Source: Muribaculaceae bacterium (GTDB lineage: Bacteria > Bacteroidota > Bacteroidia > Bacteroidales > Muribaculaceae). Taken from it: a stretch of 49,066 nt of DNA. The notes beneath the pieces were generated by a model. It ran no database searches. It worked only from the letters and a program-made list of their open reading frames with translations, and was not told the DNA's origin. The position numbers and the translations under genes are program-made. Below, one piece after another: positions 40,528 to 49,066 of the stretch. The stretch is from the NCBI GenBank assembly GCA_029057985.1, contig JAIDYR010000046.1, positions 1 to 49,066 on the forward strand, read 5' to 3'. How positions within the stretch are numbered: position 1 is the stretch's first letter; each line of letters opens with the position of its first letter.

Positions 40528-42684
40528 TCAATCTTCTTGTTGAGTAGCGGCATACTCCTTGAGGAGTTTTTCCTGCACGTCGGAAGGCACAAGTTCATAC
40601 TGTGCAAATTCCATAGTGAAGGAAGAGCGTCCGCCTGTGATGGAGCTGAGGGATGTGCTGTAAGATGACATCTCTTTGAGAGGAACGCGGGCATTGAGTT
40701 TCTCGATGCCGTTTTCAGAACTCATACCCATGATGATCGCGCGGCGACCCTGAAGATCACTCATCACATCGCCCATGCTGTCAGCAGGAGTAAGCACTTC
40801 GACGTCATATACGGGTTCAAGGATCTTCGGATTAGCATTGCGGAACGCTTCGGAGAAGGCATTTCTACCTGCCAGACGGAAGGAAATTTCGTTGGAATCC
40901 ACGGGGTGCATCTTTCCATCATAGATCATGACGCGGACATCGCGGGCATAAGATCCGGTAAGAGGTCCTTGCTCCATGCGGTCCATAAGGCCTTTTACGA
41001 TTGCCGGGATGAAGCGGGCATCGATTGCGCCGCCGACGATGCAGTTGTAGACTACGAGTTTACCACCCCATTCCAGAGGTATCTCCTGCTTGTCGCGGAC
41101 ATTCATCTTGAATTCCTGATTACCGAACTTGTAGTAATCCGGTTCGGGCATACCCTCGGTATAAGGCTCCACGATCAGATGAACTTCACCAAACTGACCG
41201 CTGCCGCCCGACTGCTTCTTATGGCGATAGTCGGCGCGCGATGCGCGTGTGATTGTCTCACGATAAGGGATCTTACATTCTACGAATTCTACGGGAAGTT
41301 TATCGTTGTTCTCCACGCGCCATTTGAGGGTGCGGAGGTGGAATTCACCCTGACCTTTGACTATTGTCTGCTTCAGTTCCTTGCTCTGCTCGATGATCCA
41401 AGTAGGATCTTCTGCGTGCATACGGTTGAGTATCCCCGCAAGCTTCTCTGCGTCGGCCTCATTCTTGGGTCTGATTGCACGCTGATATTTCGGCTGGGGA
41501 TATTTGATGAAGTCAAACTGATATTCGCATCCTTTTTCATCGAGAGTGTTGCCTGTGCGCACGTCCTTCAATTTAACGGCTGCACCAATGTCGCCGGCTT
41601 TCAAGGTCTCCACTGCGCTACGGATATTACCGCATACGGTATAAATCTGGGCAAGACGCTCTTTTCCACCGCGAGTCACATTTTCGAGATCTGCTCCTGC
41701 ATTCAGAGTGCCGCTCATTACTTTGAAATAGCTGACTTCACCGATATGGGGTTCGACACTGGTCTTGAACACAAATACAGATAGCGGACCGTCGCTTTCG
41801 GGCTTGACTTCGACTCCGGCGGTGGTATGAGGTGCAGGCATTTCATCTACGAATGGGCATACATTTCCGAGGAATTCCATAAGACGGCGCACTCCCATAT
41901 CCTTAGCAGCTGAAAGAACGACAACGGGCATGATACTGCGATCCACGAGACCCTTGCGGATACCTTCTCGCATTTCATCTTCCGTGAGGACTCCCTGATC
42001 GAAGAATTTTTCCATCAGAGTCTCATCGTTTTCGGCAGCTGCCTCGATCAGAGCCTTATTCATCTCTTGAGCGCGTTCCAGCTGATCGGCGGGAATCTCA
42101 CTGATTGTCGGGGCTCCTCCCTCGGCTTTCCATTCGAGCTTTTTCATGATCAGGACGTCGATAATGCTGTTGAAACCGGCGCCACATTCGAGCGGATACT
42201 GTATTGGGATTACTTTCTTACCGAAGTGCTCATACATCTGCTCCATGACATTGTCATAGTCAGCTTTTTCGCCGTCCATCTGATTGAGGGCGAAGACCAC
42301 GGGCTTTTCAAGTTTACCGCAGGTACGATAGATATTCTCCGTGCCGACTTCTACTCCATATTGGGCATCCACAAGGATAAGACCAAGATCTGTAACACCG
42401 AGAGCGGTATATGCGTTGCCGATGAAATCGTCAGCTCCGGGGCAGTCAATGATATTGAGTTTCTTATTATTAAATTCAGCATTAAAGACAGTTGAAAATA
42501 CCGAATAGCCGTATTCCTTCTCTACGGGGAAATAGTCGGAAACAGTATTGCCGGCTTCGATTGTGCCTCGGCGTTTAGTTACTCCACATTCGTAGATCAT
42601 TGCCTCAGCCAAAGTAGTCTTTCCGGAACCTTTCGATCCCAACAGGGCGATGTTCTTGATTTCGTTGCTGTTGTAAATCCTCAT
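40528..42684 (-). CDS. fusA2: Elongation factor G paralog (EF-G2) with altered G3 motif
   Basis: A 718-aa full-length EF-G-like translation factor. G1 is GSKGSGKTT (residues 16-24) and G4 NQMD (134-137). G3 reads DCPGADDF (80-87): the catalytic His of the universal DTPGHVDF is Ala84. The switch I end that normally reads ERGITI is EYGYSV. Bacteroides encode an EF-G2 that supports translation without GTP hydrolysis during starvation and gut colonisation; this gene fits that type by these losses, which is inference from sequence. Domains III-V look complete (GQGEFHLRTLKWRV, SGGSGQFGEVHLIVEPY, ADSMGDVMSDLQGRR). A TATGTT-N4-AACATA palindrome lies about 165 bp upstream. Confidence 0.9.
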   Translation of the reverse strand: MRIYNSNEIKNIALLGSKGSGKTTLAEAMIYECGVTKRRGTIEAGNTVSDYFPVEKEYGYSVFSTVFNAEFNNKKLNIIDCPGADDFIGNAYTALGVTDLGLILVDAQYGVEVGTENIYRTCGKLEKPVVFALNQMDGEKADYDNVMEQMYEHFGKKVIPIQYPLECGAGFNSIIDVLIMKKLEWKAEGGAPTISEIPADQLERAQEMNKALIEAAAENDETLMEKFFDQGVLTEDEMREGIRKGLVDRSIMPVVVLSAAKDMGVRRLMEFLGNVCPFVDEMPAPHTTAGVEVKPESDGPLSVFVFKTSVEPHIGEVSYFKVMSGTLNAGADLENVTRGGKERLAQIYTVCGNIRSAVETLKAGDIGAAVKLKDVRTGNTLDEKGCEYQFDFIKYPQPKYQRAIRPKNEADAEKLAGILNRMHAEDPTWIIEQSKELKQTIVKGQGEFHLRTLKWRVENNDKLPVEFVECKIPYRETITRASRADYRHKKQSGGSGQFGEVHLIVEPYTEGMPEPDYYKFGNQEFKMNVRDKQEIPLEWGGKLVVYNCIVGGAIDARFIPAIVKGLMDRMEQGPLTGSYARDVRVMIYDGKMHPVDSNEISFRLAGRNAFSEAFRNANPKILEPVYDVEVLTPADSMGDVMSDLQGRRAIIMGMSSENGIEKLNARVPLKEMSSYSTSLSSITGGRSSFTMEFAQYELVPSDVQEKLLKEYAATQQED

Positions 42685-42849
42685 TTTGTTAGATTTTAAT
42701 GGTAGGGTAGATTTTTCCTTTCTTTGACAGGCCGACTGAGGAGTGGGATCTTCCGGAGTGAGTTTTTCACGGAATTATCGTCCTGTCAACGTCATTTTCA
42801 AATTCGACCGCAATTTAGACAAAATTTCGGAGAATCCAATAAATTTTTA

Positions 42850-42865
42850 TATGTTGCATAACATA
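42850..42865. promoter_or_regulatory. Operator candidate TATGTT-GCAT-AACATA upstream of EF-G2
   Basis: A perfect 6-bp inverted repeat with a 4-base centre in the 349-bp gene-free gap 42685-43033, between the divergent EF-G2 and ftsE-like genes. The same half-sites with the same spacing recur at 43885-43900. The gap also holds the ftsE-like promoter; no clear EF-G2 promoter was found. Confidence 0.55.
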
Positions 42866-42917
42866 TTTATAAAATTCTTTATAATTGGTCATATAAAGAT
42901 CAAGAAACCTTCCGCTC

Positions 42918-42949
42918 TTTGCCTACTCGCGAATTTTTTTGTAAATTTG
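42918..42949 (+). promoter_or_regulatory. Promoter of the FtsE-like gene
   Basis: TTTG at 42918-42921 and TAAATTTG at 42942-42949 are spaced by exactly 20 bp. Transcription would start near 42954, about 80 nt before the ATG. Confidence 0.78.
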
Positions 42950-43033
42950 CAATCTGACATTGCGGCGGTCCTTTTTAGTACCGTCGACACGGTAATATCA
43001 ATTGTCATCAAGACTTAACCATACATTAATATA

Positions 43034-43855
43034 ATGAACGACGGATTCTACGAATTAGAAGAGGAAGCTCCCGTAGCCGAAAGAAAGAGCAGACGCAAGC
43101 CGACGGCAAAATCTTCTTCACTTATCCCCGATATGCATGCTGACACGTCGGGCTCTTTCAAGCCCGGTCAGGAGTTGGCAGAAGCTTCGGCAAAAGAGCT
43201 ACTCATAGATTATAAAGGAGTCGATATCGAAAGAGCGGAGCGTCAGGTCTTGAAAGGAATCGACTTCCAGCTCAGATCGGGAGAATTCTGCTACCTTGTC
43301 GGAAAAGTGGGCTCGGGTAAATCATCGCTTATGAAGACAATGTATGCCGACGTGCCAATCAAAAGCGCTGAGAAATCGGAAGTCCTGGGGTTTGACGTAG
43401 CATCCATCCGTAGAAAAAAAATTCCTTATCTCAGAAGGGAAATCGGCATTGTCTTTCAGGATTTCCAATTGCTTCAGGACAGATCGGTGGCTGCCAACCT
43501 GCGCTTTGTGCTTAAAGCTACAGGATGGAAAAACAAGCAGGAGATCGAGGACAGAATAGAGGAAGTGCTTAGTGACGTCGGCATGTCAAATAAAAGCTAT
43601 AAGATGCCTCATGAATTAAGCGGGGGAGAGCAGCAGCGTATCGTCATTGCCCGCGCTCTGCTCAACAAGCCCAAACTGATTCTGGCCGACGAACCGACAG
43701 GAAATCTCGACCCTGACACGGGATATCAGATCGTAAGCCTGCTTCATCGACTCGCTAAAGACGGTCATGCAATTGTCATGGCTACACATAATCTCCAACT
43801 TACCGAAGATTTCCCCGCTCGCGTGGTCACATGCAAAGATAAGAATTTGATATAA
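43034..43855 (+). CDS. ftsE: FtsE-like ABC transporter ATPase
   Basis: A 273-aa ABC ATPase most like FtsE. Walker A is GKVGSGKSS (residues 90-98), the Q-loop VFQDFQLL near 141, the signature LSGGEQQR (195-202), and Walker [13 protein letters not shown] (215-226). FtsE works with the membrane protein FtsX to control cell-wall hydrolysis at division. It is longer than E. coli FtsE (222 aa) because of a charged, probably disordered N-terminal extension of about 50 residues ([19 protein letters not shown]). No ftsX is adjacent, so the partner must be elsewhere and a LolD-like role cannot be excluded. Confidence 0.8.
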   Translation: MNDGFYELEEEAPVAERKSRRKPTAKSSSLIPDMHADTSGSFKPGQELAEASAKELLIDYKGVDIERAERQVLKGIDFQLRSGEFCYLVGKVGSGKSSLMKTMYADVPIKSAEKSEVLGFDVASIRRKKIPYLRREIGIVFQDFQLLQDRSVAANLRFVLKATGWKNKQEIEDRIEEVLSDVGMSNKSYKMPHELSGGEQQRIVIARALLNKPKLILADEPTGNLDPDTGYQIVSLLHRLAKDGHAIVMATHNLQLTEDFPARVVTCKDKNLI

Positions 43856-43884
43856 GAAAATATCGATGTAAGAAGTTAGAAAAA

Positions 43885-43900
43885 TATGTTTAGCAACATA
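43885..43900. promoter_or_regulatory. Operator candidate TATGTT-TAGC-AACATA upstream of mutA
   Basis: Same half-sites and spacing as 42850-42865. Its centre is about 68 bp upstream of the predicted mutA transcription start, a normal distance for a CRP-type activator. The regulator is not identified from sequence. Confidence 0.55.
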
Positions 43901-43924
43901 ATTACGGAAAAATTTCATTAAATA

Positions 43925-43956
43925 TTTCGTGATATGTGGCAAATGACTTATCTTTG
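43925..43956 (+). promoter_or_regulatory. Promoter of mutA-mutB
   Basis: TTTC at 43925-43928 and TATCTTTG at 43949-43956 are spaced by 20 bp, one mismatch in the -33 element. The leader to the ATG at 44072 is about 110 nt; no cobalamin riboswitch was recognised in it. Confidence 0.65.
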
Positions 43957-44071
43957 CAGATGAAAGCCAAAGAAGCGTGCTGTCAGTTTATTCGGACGCA
44001 TACTTACGGGATTTCCCAAATCTAATACTAATACAACAATAACTACTATACCTCAACACAGCTATTTTATT

Positions 44072-45922
44072 ATGGCAGACAAGAAAGAGAAATTGTTTGA
44101 CATGTTTCCCCCCATTTCGACTGAGGAATGGATGGCGAAAATCAATGTCGATCTCAAGGGCGCCGATTTCCAGAAGAAATTAGTGTGGCGCACAAACGAG
44201 GGCTTCAACGTCCAGCCCTTATATCGTAAGGAAGATCTTGAAGGACTCCCCACCTTGGGTACTCTCCCCGGAGAATTCCCCTACGTCCGCGGCACTCGCG
44301 ACAACAATGATTGGCTGATCCGCCAGCAGATCCAGGGCACTACAGCGGAGGAAGTACTCGCCAATGCCCGCCATGCTATCGATTGCGGAGTAGAATCAAT
44401 CGGCATCTGTCTCTGCGGAGAACTCGGCGCCGATCAGCTCCCTGAAATCCTCAAGGGTCTCGACCTGAAGAAAATCGAAGTCAACGTAGCTTGCTGTCCC
44501 GGCAAAGCTATCGAGGTAGCAGAACTCCTCGTAGCTGCCATCATAGATCAGGAAGCGACTGTAGAATTCCGCGGATCAATTGACTTCAACCCCTTCCGCC
44601 GTCTTCTTAAGCGCGGTCTGGAATTCCCCAAAGACCTTAAAGAGACTTCACTCAAACTTTACAATATCGTCAAGGATGTAAAGAATCTCCGTTGCTTCGC
44701 AGTAGACTCCTACATGCTCAACAACGCCGGAGCATTCATCACTCAGGAACTCGGATATGCTCTCGCATGGGGCGCCGAATGGCTCACGCTTCTTACTGAG
44801 GCCGGCCTCACTCCCTGCGAAATTGCCGGACGCATCAAGTTCAACATGGGCATTTCCTCCAACTATTTCATGGAGCTCGCCAAGTTCCGCGCAGGCCGCA
44901 TGTTATGGGCTGAGATCGTAAAGGCTTACGGTGCTGAAGAAGAGTGCTGCAAGATGTGGGTTCACGCGGTGACTTCCCAGTTTAACCAGACTATCTATGA
45001 CGCTCACGTCAACCTTCTCCGCTCGATGACCGAGACAATGTCGGCCGCTCTTGCCGGAGTCAACTCAATCGAGACTCTTCCCTTCGACCTTCAATTCAAG
45101 AATCCCGATGAGTTCTCAGAGCGTATCGCCCGCAATCAGCAGCATCTGCTCCGCGATGAATCTCATCTCGACAAAGTTGTCGACCCTGCAGGCGGCAGCT
45201 ATTATATCGAAGTTCTCACTACTTCCATCGCTAAAGAAGCATGGAGAGTTTTCAATGAAGTTGAAGACAACGGCGGATTCCTCGCAATGCTTCAGAAAGG
45301 CGAGATTCAGGCTAAGGTCAACGAGTCGGGCGTGAAACGCCATCTCGACGTTGCCCGCCGTAAGGAAATACTTCTCGGCACCAACCAATATCCTAACTTC
45401 AACGAAATGGCTCTTGATAAGATCCAGAAGACTGATGACTGCGGATGCGGATGTGCCGCTCCTGCCGACGGAGCAGTCGAATATCTGAATTTCGATCGCG
45501 CCGCAAGCCAGTTTGAGCATCTTCGTCTTGACACTGAAAAGGCTGCCAATCGTCCGAAAGTATTCATGCTGACTATCGGTAACCTCGCAATGCGTCTTGC
45601 CCGCGCTCAGTTTGCAGCCAACTTCTTCGGATGCGCAGGATATGAAATCATCGACAATATCGGCTTCAATACTATCAAGGAAGGTGTGGATGCCGCTGTT
45701 GAAAAGGGTGCTGACGTAGTTGTCCTCTGCTCATCTGACGATGAATATGCAACTCTCGCTCCTGAAGCAAAGAAGGAACTCGGAGATCGCGCGATACTCG
45801 TAGTAGCCGGCGCTCCCGCATGCATGGACGAGCTCAAAGCCCAGGGCATCGAAGACTTCATTCACGTTCGCGTCAATGTACTTGACACATTGATCGGGTT
45901 TAACGCCAAACTCCTCAAATAA
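44072..45922 (+). CDS. mutA: Methylmalonyl-CoA mutase small (beta) subunit
   Basis: A 616-aa non-catalytic partner of MutB. It keeps the mutase barrel ([33 protein letters not shown]) but the C-terminal cobalamin-like domain lacks the DxHxxG cobalt-ligand motif seen in MutB. Between barrel and C-terminal domain is a Cys/Gly cluster, [13 protein letters not shown], near residues 465-477. The heterodimer interconverts succinyl-CoA and methylmalonyl-CoA for propionate production. Six bases separate it from mutB. Confidence 0.95.
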   Translation: MADKKEKLFDMFPPISTEEWMAKINVDLKGADFQKKLVWRTNEGFNVQPLYRKEDLEGLPTLGTLPGEFPYVRGTRDNNDWLIRQQIQGTTAEEVLANARHAIDCGVESIGICLCGELGADQLPEILKGLDLKKIEVNVACCPGKAIEVAELLVAAIIDQEATVEFRGSIDFNPFRRLLKRGLEFPKDLKETSLKLYNIVKDVKNLRCFAVDSYMLNNAGAFITQELGYALAWGAEWLTLLTEAGLTPCEIAGRIKFNMGISSNYFMELAKFRAGRMLWAEIVKAYGAEEECCKMWVHAVTSQFNQTIYDAHVNLLRSMTETMSAALAGVNSIETLPFDLQFKNPDEFSERIARNQQHLLRDESHLDKVVDPAGGSYYIEVLTTSIAKEAWRVFNEVEDNGGFLAMLQKGEIQAKVNESGVKRHLDVARRKEILLGTNQYPNFNEMALDKIQKTDDCGCGCAAPADGAVEYLNFDRAASQFEHLRLDTEKAANRPKVFMLTIGNLAMRLARAQFAANFFGCAGYEIIDNIGFNTIKEGVDAAVEKGADVVVLCSSDDEYATLAPEAKKELGDRAILVVAGAPACMDELKAQGIEDFIHVRVNVLDTLIGFNAKLLK

Positions 45923-45927
45923 AAGCC

Positions 45928-48069
45928 ATGAGACCTAATTTCAAAGAAATAGATATCACCAAGATAGCAACTCCCCAGACTCACAAACCTATCGAAGGGG
46001 AGGAATGGATGACAGCTGAGCTCATCCCCGTAAAACCCGTCTACACCAAAGAGGATCTTGAAGGCCTTGAACACCTCGACTATGCAGCAGGTCTGCCTCC
46101 GTTCCTCCGCGGCCCATACAGCGGCATGTATCCCATGCGCCCCTGGACAATCCGCCAGTATGCCGGATTCTCCACTGCCGCAGAATCCAATGCGTTCTAT
46201 CGCCGCAACCTGGCCTCAGGCCAGAAAGGTCTGTCGGTAGCTTTCGACCTTCCGACTCACCGCGGTTATGACGCCGACCACGAACGTGTAGTAGGCGACG
46301 TCGGAAAAGCCGGCGTATCCATCTGCTCTCTCGAAGACATGAAAGTGCTTTTCGATGGCATCCCCTTGAATAAGATGTCGGTATCGATGACTATGAACGG
46401 CGCCGTACTCCCCGTGCTCGCATTCTACATCAATGCAGGTCTCGAACAGGGTGCTAAACTCGAAGAGATGGCAGGTACGATCCAGAACGATATCCTTAAG
46501 GAGTTCATGGTCCGCAACACCTACATTTATCCGCCGGCATTCTCGATGAAGATCATCGCCGATATCTTCGAGTACACTTCGAAGAACATGCCGAAGTTCA
46601 ACTCCATCTCTATCTCCGGCTATCATATGCAGGAGGCAGGCGCTACCGCCGACATTGAGCTTGCTTATACTCTGGCAGATGGTCTTGAATATCTACGCGC
46701 AGGCGTAAACGCCGGCATGGATATCGACACTTTCGCTCCGCGTCTGTCGTTCTTCTGGGGTATATCCATGAATTACTTCATGGAAATTGCAAAGATGCGC
46801 GCTGCGCGTATGCTCTGGGCTCGCATCGTGAAGCAGTTCAACCCGAAGAATCCAAAATCTCTGGCTCTGCGTACTCACTGTCAGACTTCAGGCTGGAGCT
46901 TGACGGAGCAGGATCCCTTCAACAATGTAGGGCGTACTTGCGTAGAAGCTATGGGCGCAGTTCTCGGCCATACTCAGTCGCTTCATACCAACGCTCTCGA
47001 CGAGGCTATCGCACTTCCTACTGACTTCTCGGCGCGTATCGCCCGCAATACCCAGATATATATTCAGGAAGAGACTTACGTCACGAAGCAGGTTGACCCC
47101 TGGGCAGGTTCGTATTATGTTGAGGCTCTGACCGACGAGATTGCTCGCAAGGCATGGGCCCACATCGAAGAAATCGAGAAACTCGGAGGTATGGCCAAGG
47201 CTATTGAGACAGGTCTTCCCAAACTCAAGATCGAAGAGGCCGCTGCCCGCACCCAGGCTCATATCGACTCCGGCAAGCAGGCTATCATCGGCATCAACAA
47301 ATATCGTCTGGCTCATGAAGATCCTATCGATATCCTTGAAGTCGACAACACTGAAGTCCGCAAGGAACAGTGTGCCCGCCTCGAAGAAGTACGCAAGGAT
47401 CGCGATGAAGCAGCCGTCAAGAAAGCTCTTGAAGCTATCACTGAGGCTGTCAAGGATCCCTCCAAGGGCAATCTTCTTGACCTCGCAGTGAAAGCTGCCG
47501 GTCTGCGTGCTACTCTGGGCGAAATCTCCGACGCATGCGAAGCAGTAGTCGGTCGATATAAAGCTGTCATCAAAACAATCTCAGGCGTGTATTCAAACGA
47601 AGAAAAGGGGGATCCCGAATTTGAGGAAGCCCGCAAGGCTGTAGCCGACTTTGCAAAGCGTGAAGGTCGCCAGCCGCGTATCATGATTGCCAAGATGGGT
47701 CAGGACGGACATGACCGCGGCGCTAAGGTAGTAGCTACCGGCTATGCCGACTGTGGATTCGACGTCGACATGGGTCCGCTCTTCCAGACTCCCGCGGAAG
47801 CAGCCCGCCAGGCTGTAGAAAACGACGTGCACATCCTCGGCGTTTCCTCTCTTGCCGCAGGCCATAAGACTCTCGTGCCTCAGGTGATCGAAGAGCTTAA
47901 GAAACTCGGTCGCGAAGACATCATGGTGACTGCAGGCGGCGTAATCCCCGCTCAGGACTATGACTTCCTTTATAAGGCCGGCGTAGCAGCTATCTTTGGC
48001 CCCGGCACCCGCATTCCGAAGTCTGCAATCGAAATGATCCGCCTCCTCAACGAAGAACGCGCTGAATAA
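45928..48069 (+). CDS. mutB: Methylmalonyl-CoA mutase large (alpha) subunit
   Basis: A 713-aa catalytic subunit, normal length. The substrate-binding barrel shows [18 protein letters not shown] and [17 protein letters not shown]. The C-terminal B12 domain has [20 protein letters not shown] near residue 590 with the DxHxxG base-off cobalamin motif, followed by [11 protein letters not shown] and [12 protein letters not shown]. It uses adenosylcobalamin to convert succinyl-CoA to (R)-methylmalonyl-CoA. Two hairpins follow the stop codon. Confidence 0.97.
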   Translation: MRPNFKEIDITKIATPQTHKPIEGEEWMTAELIPVKPVYTKEDLEGLEHLDYAAGLPPFLRGPYSGMYPMRPWTIRQYAGFSTAAESNAFYRRNLASGQKGLSVAFDLPTHRGYDADHERVVGDVGKAGVSICSLEDMKVLFDGIPLNKMSVSMTMNGAVLPVLAFYINAGLEQGAKLEEMAGTIQNDILKEFMVRNTYIYPPAFSMKIIADIFEYTSKNMPKFNSISISGYHMQEAGATADIELAYTLADGLEYLRAGVNAGMDIDTFAPRLSFFWGISMNYFMEIAKMRAARMLWARIVKQFNPKNPKSLALRTHCQTSGWSLTEQDPFNNVGRTCVEAMGAVLGHTQSLHTNALDEAIALPTDFSARIARNTQIYIQEETYVTKQVDPWAGSYYVEALTDEIARKAWAHIEEIEKLGGMAKAIETGLPKLKIEEAAARTQAHIDSGKQAIIGINKYRLAHEDPIDILEVDNTEVRKEQCARLEEVRKDRDEAAVKKALEAITEAVKDPSKGNLLDLAVKAAGLRATLGEISDACEAVVGRYKAVIKTISGVYSNEEKGDPEFEEARKAVADFAKREGRQPRIMIAKMGQDGHDRGAKVVATGYADCGFDVDMGPLFQTPAEAARQAVENDVHILGVSSLAAGHKTLVPQVIEELKKLGREDIMVTAGGVIPAQDYDFLYKAGVAAIFGPGTRIPKSAIEMIRLLNEERAE

Positions 48070-48090
48070 GCCCTATTTATAAGCTCTAAT

Positions 48091-48112
48091 AACCCGGGGC
48101 CGGGTTTTATTT
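48091..48112 (+). terminator. First terminator after mutB
   Basis: AACCCG-GGGC-CGGGTT followed by TTATTT, about 22 bp after the mutB stop. Confidence 0.65.
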
Positions 48113-48134
48113 CCCCGACCTTCTGATATAATTT

Positions 48135-48180
48135 ATCGGCTTCCCGAAGTAAAACTTATCGGGAAGCCGATTTCTTCGTT
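48135..48180 (+). terminator. Second terminator after mutB
   Basis: A perfect 13-bp stem, ATCGGCTTCCCGA (48135-48147) with TCGGGAAGCCGAT (48159-48171), an 11-base loop and a T-rich tail. The tandem hairpins isolate mutAB from the Yip1-like gene. Confidence 0.82.
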
Positions 48181-48202
48181 TCGCAAAATTTTAGTAATTT
48201 TG
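48171..48202 (+). promoter_or_regulatory. Promoter of the Yip1-like gene
   Basis: TTTC at 48171-48174 and TAATTTTG at 48195-48202 are spaced by 20 bp. By the spacing used for the other promoters here, transcription should start at about 48207, the A of the annotated ATG. Confidence 0.65.
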
Positions 48203-48206
48203 CAAT

Positions 48207-48992
48207 ATGTATGAAATTAACGGCGGGTTATTGAATCCCGATTATGATAAAGACTCACTCTATACCTCTATGAAAAATAATCCCGACGGATATTCAATCG
48301 AAGATGACGATGATGAGGAGAAATATATCTCCGATGATTCCAATCTCCCGGAGTATTCTGATGAAGATGAGGAAGAGGAGGATGAAAACGACCCGGAAGA
48401 TGAGGATGAAATCGAAGACTCCGGAGATGAACCGCATCGTAAATCATCGGCAATAGGATTACTGATAGCCATGATGCTCAATCCAATCGAAGGATGGAAG
48501 AGAATAAGACGACAGAAGACCTCACCGGAAGTTCCGGCAAGAAATTGCTTTTTTCCGCTGGTAGCTTTAGCAGCCGTATCCTGCTTTATGGAATGTGTCT
48601 ACAATTCCGCTACGAATCTTTCGATGGCTATAGTAGAGGCTGTAAAAATATTTGTTGCTCTGTTCTTCGGAAACTTTCTCGGACTCGCATTCGTTAAAAT
48701 GGTGATGCCAAATAACCAGAAGAAGATAGCCGATTCTGATTACGGTAAGAAATATATGATGTATCTGCTCTCTACTCTGGCAATCTTCTTCATCCTCTAT
48801 GAATGTCTGCCGATGGTAGGCCCGGTAATAGCATTCACTCCGCTCTGGACCGTATATCTCGCTATGAGGGGCGCAAAATTCTTCCGGTTCCCTGAAGAAA
48901 AGAAGAATCTGCTGACGGCATTGATGTGCATCATTGTAGTCGGAGCGCCGTTTATTGTCTACTCGGTCTTCGATATTTTCCTCCCTAATTAA
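48207..48992 (+). CDS. Yip1-like membrane protein with acidic N-terminus
   Basis: A 261-aa protein. Residues 30-75 are almost wholly Asp/Glu (DDDDEEKY, DEDEEEEDENDPEDEDE), probably disordered. Then MMLNPIEGWKRIRRQ near residue 90 and about five hydrophobic segments (FPLVALAAVSCFMECV, IFVALFFGNFLGLAFV, LLSTLAIFFILYECL, LTALMCIIVVGAPFIVY) give the Yip1-type layout. Function unknown. If transcription begins at 48207 the mRNA is leaderless; otherwise translation could begin at Met22 (48270), which would keep the acidic region and the membrane part. The TAA stop is the target site of a MITE. Confidence 0.75.
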   Translation: MYEINGGLLNPDYDKDSLYTSMKNNPDGYSIEDDDDEEKYISDDSNLPEYSDEDEEEEDENDPEDEDEIEDSGDEPHRKSSAIGLLIAMMLNPIEGWKRIRRQKTSPEVPARNCFFPLVALAAVSCFMECVYNSATNLSMAIVEAVKIFVALFFGNFLGLAFVKMVMPNNQKKIADSDYGKKYMMYLLSTLAIFFILYECLPMVGPVIAFTPLWTVYLAMRGAKFFRFPEEKKNLLTALMCIIVVGAPFIVYSVFDIFLPN

Positions 48993-49066
48993 GAGCCTGT
49001 TTACTAAGAAGTGTTAAAATTTCATTTTGATCGAATATCAACGATAAAACGCCCATCTTTTGGCCA
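48993..49066 (+). mobile_element. MITE copy 4, left-end fragment (cut by window edge)
   Basis: 74 bases identical to the left end of the copy at 11736. The flanking TAA at 48990-48992 is the stop codon of the Yip1-like gene. The right half is outside the window. Confidence 0.86.

Noticed and set aside
40906..41784. 292-codon open frame antisense to the EF-G2 gene
   Set aside because: Shadow frame; no domain, promoter or start context, while EF-G2 is clear.
43957..44071. Cobalamin riboswitch before mutA
   Set aside because: The leader is only about 110 nt and lacks a B12-box-like sequence.

Overview
The window comes from a Bacteroidales chromosome, plausibly of the Muribaculaceae type. The evidence is the gene content (GT3-type glycogen synthase, methylmalonyl-CoA mutase as separate mutA/mutB subunits, a class I fumarase, an EF-G2 paralog) and several exact promoters of the Bacteroidota form TTTG-N20-TAnnTTTG. 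The family-level placement is inference. Both window ends lie inside copies of one 183-bp repeat, so the window may be a whole contig that broke at repeats.

Layout. 1-10,000: core metabolism. A class I fumarase (minus) is followed by a translationally coupled pyrG / PurF-like pair and a glycogen synthase / alpha-glucan phosphorylase pair (plus), the latter behind a structured leader. A 44-bp perfect palindrome ends the phosphorylase gene and the convergent oxidoreductase gene. 10,108-18,184: a minus-strand surface polysaccharide cluster (Wzx flippase, GT4, Wzy polymerase, GT4, GT2, FAD oxidoreductase) interrupted by a MITE. 18,414-20,211: a SprT-like protein, an HD-domain protein and an MNT nucleotidyltransferase whose HEPN toxin partner survives only as a 36-codon stub.

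20,339-34,136 is a plus-strand defence island. A structured RNA of about 240 nt, with its own promoter and downstream hairpins, precedes a PLD/SNF2-type helicase, a DUF4391 protein, an AT-rich 1101-residue protein (coiled coil, CoiA-like Zn-ribbon and nuclease-like region, WG repeats), a type III Mod methyltransferase, a MITE placed exactly at the mod stop codon, a small protein plus zeta-like kinase (putative toxin-antitoxin), and the type III Res endonuclease. Mod and Res form a recognisable type III restriction-modification pair. The helicase, the DUF4391 protein and especially the coiled-coil/CoiA-like/WG protein make this a larger composite system, and the last is the best candidate for something undescribed.

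34,280-42,684 (minus): an RND efflux operon in the order OMF-MFP-pump, preceded by an EF-G paralog whose G3 motif has Ala where translational GTPases carry the catalytic His. 43,034-48,992 (plus): an FtsE-like ATPase, mutA-mutB, and a Yip1-like membrane protein with a possibly leaderless mRNA. A 16-bp palindrome, TATGTT-N4-AACATA, lies upstream of both EF-G2 and mutA, suggesting a common regulator.

Four copies of an IS1031-like MITE (TIR starting GAGCC, TNA target duplication) punctuate the window. In two cases the target is the TAA stop codon of a gene, which the duplication preserves.
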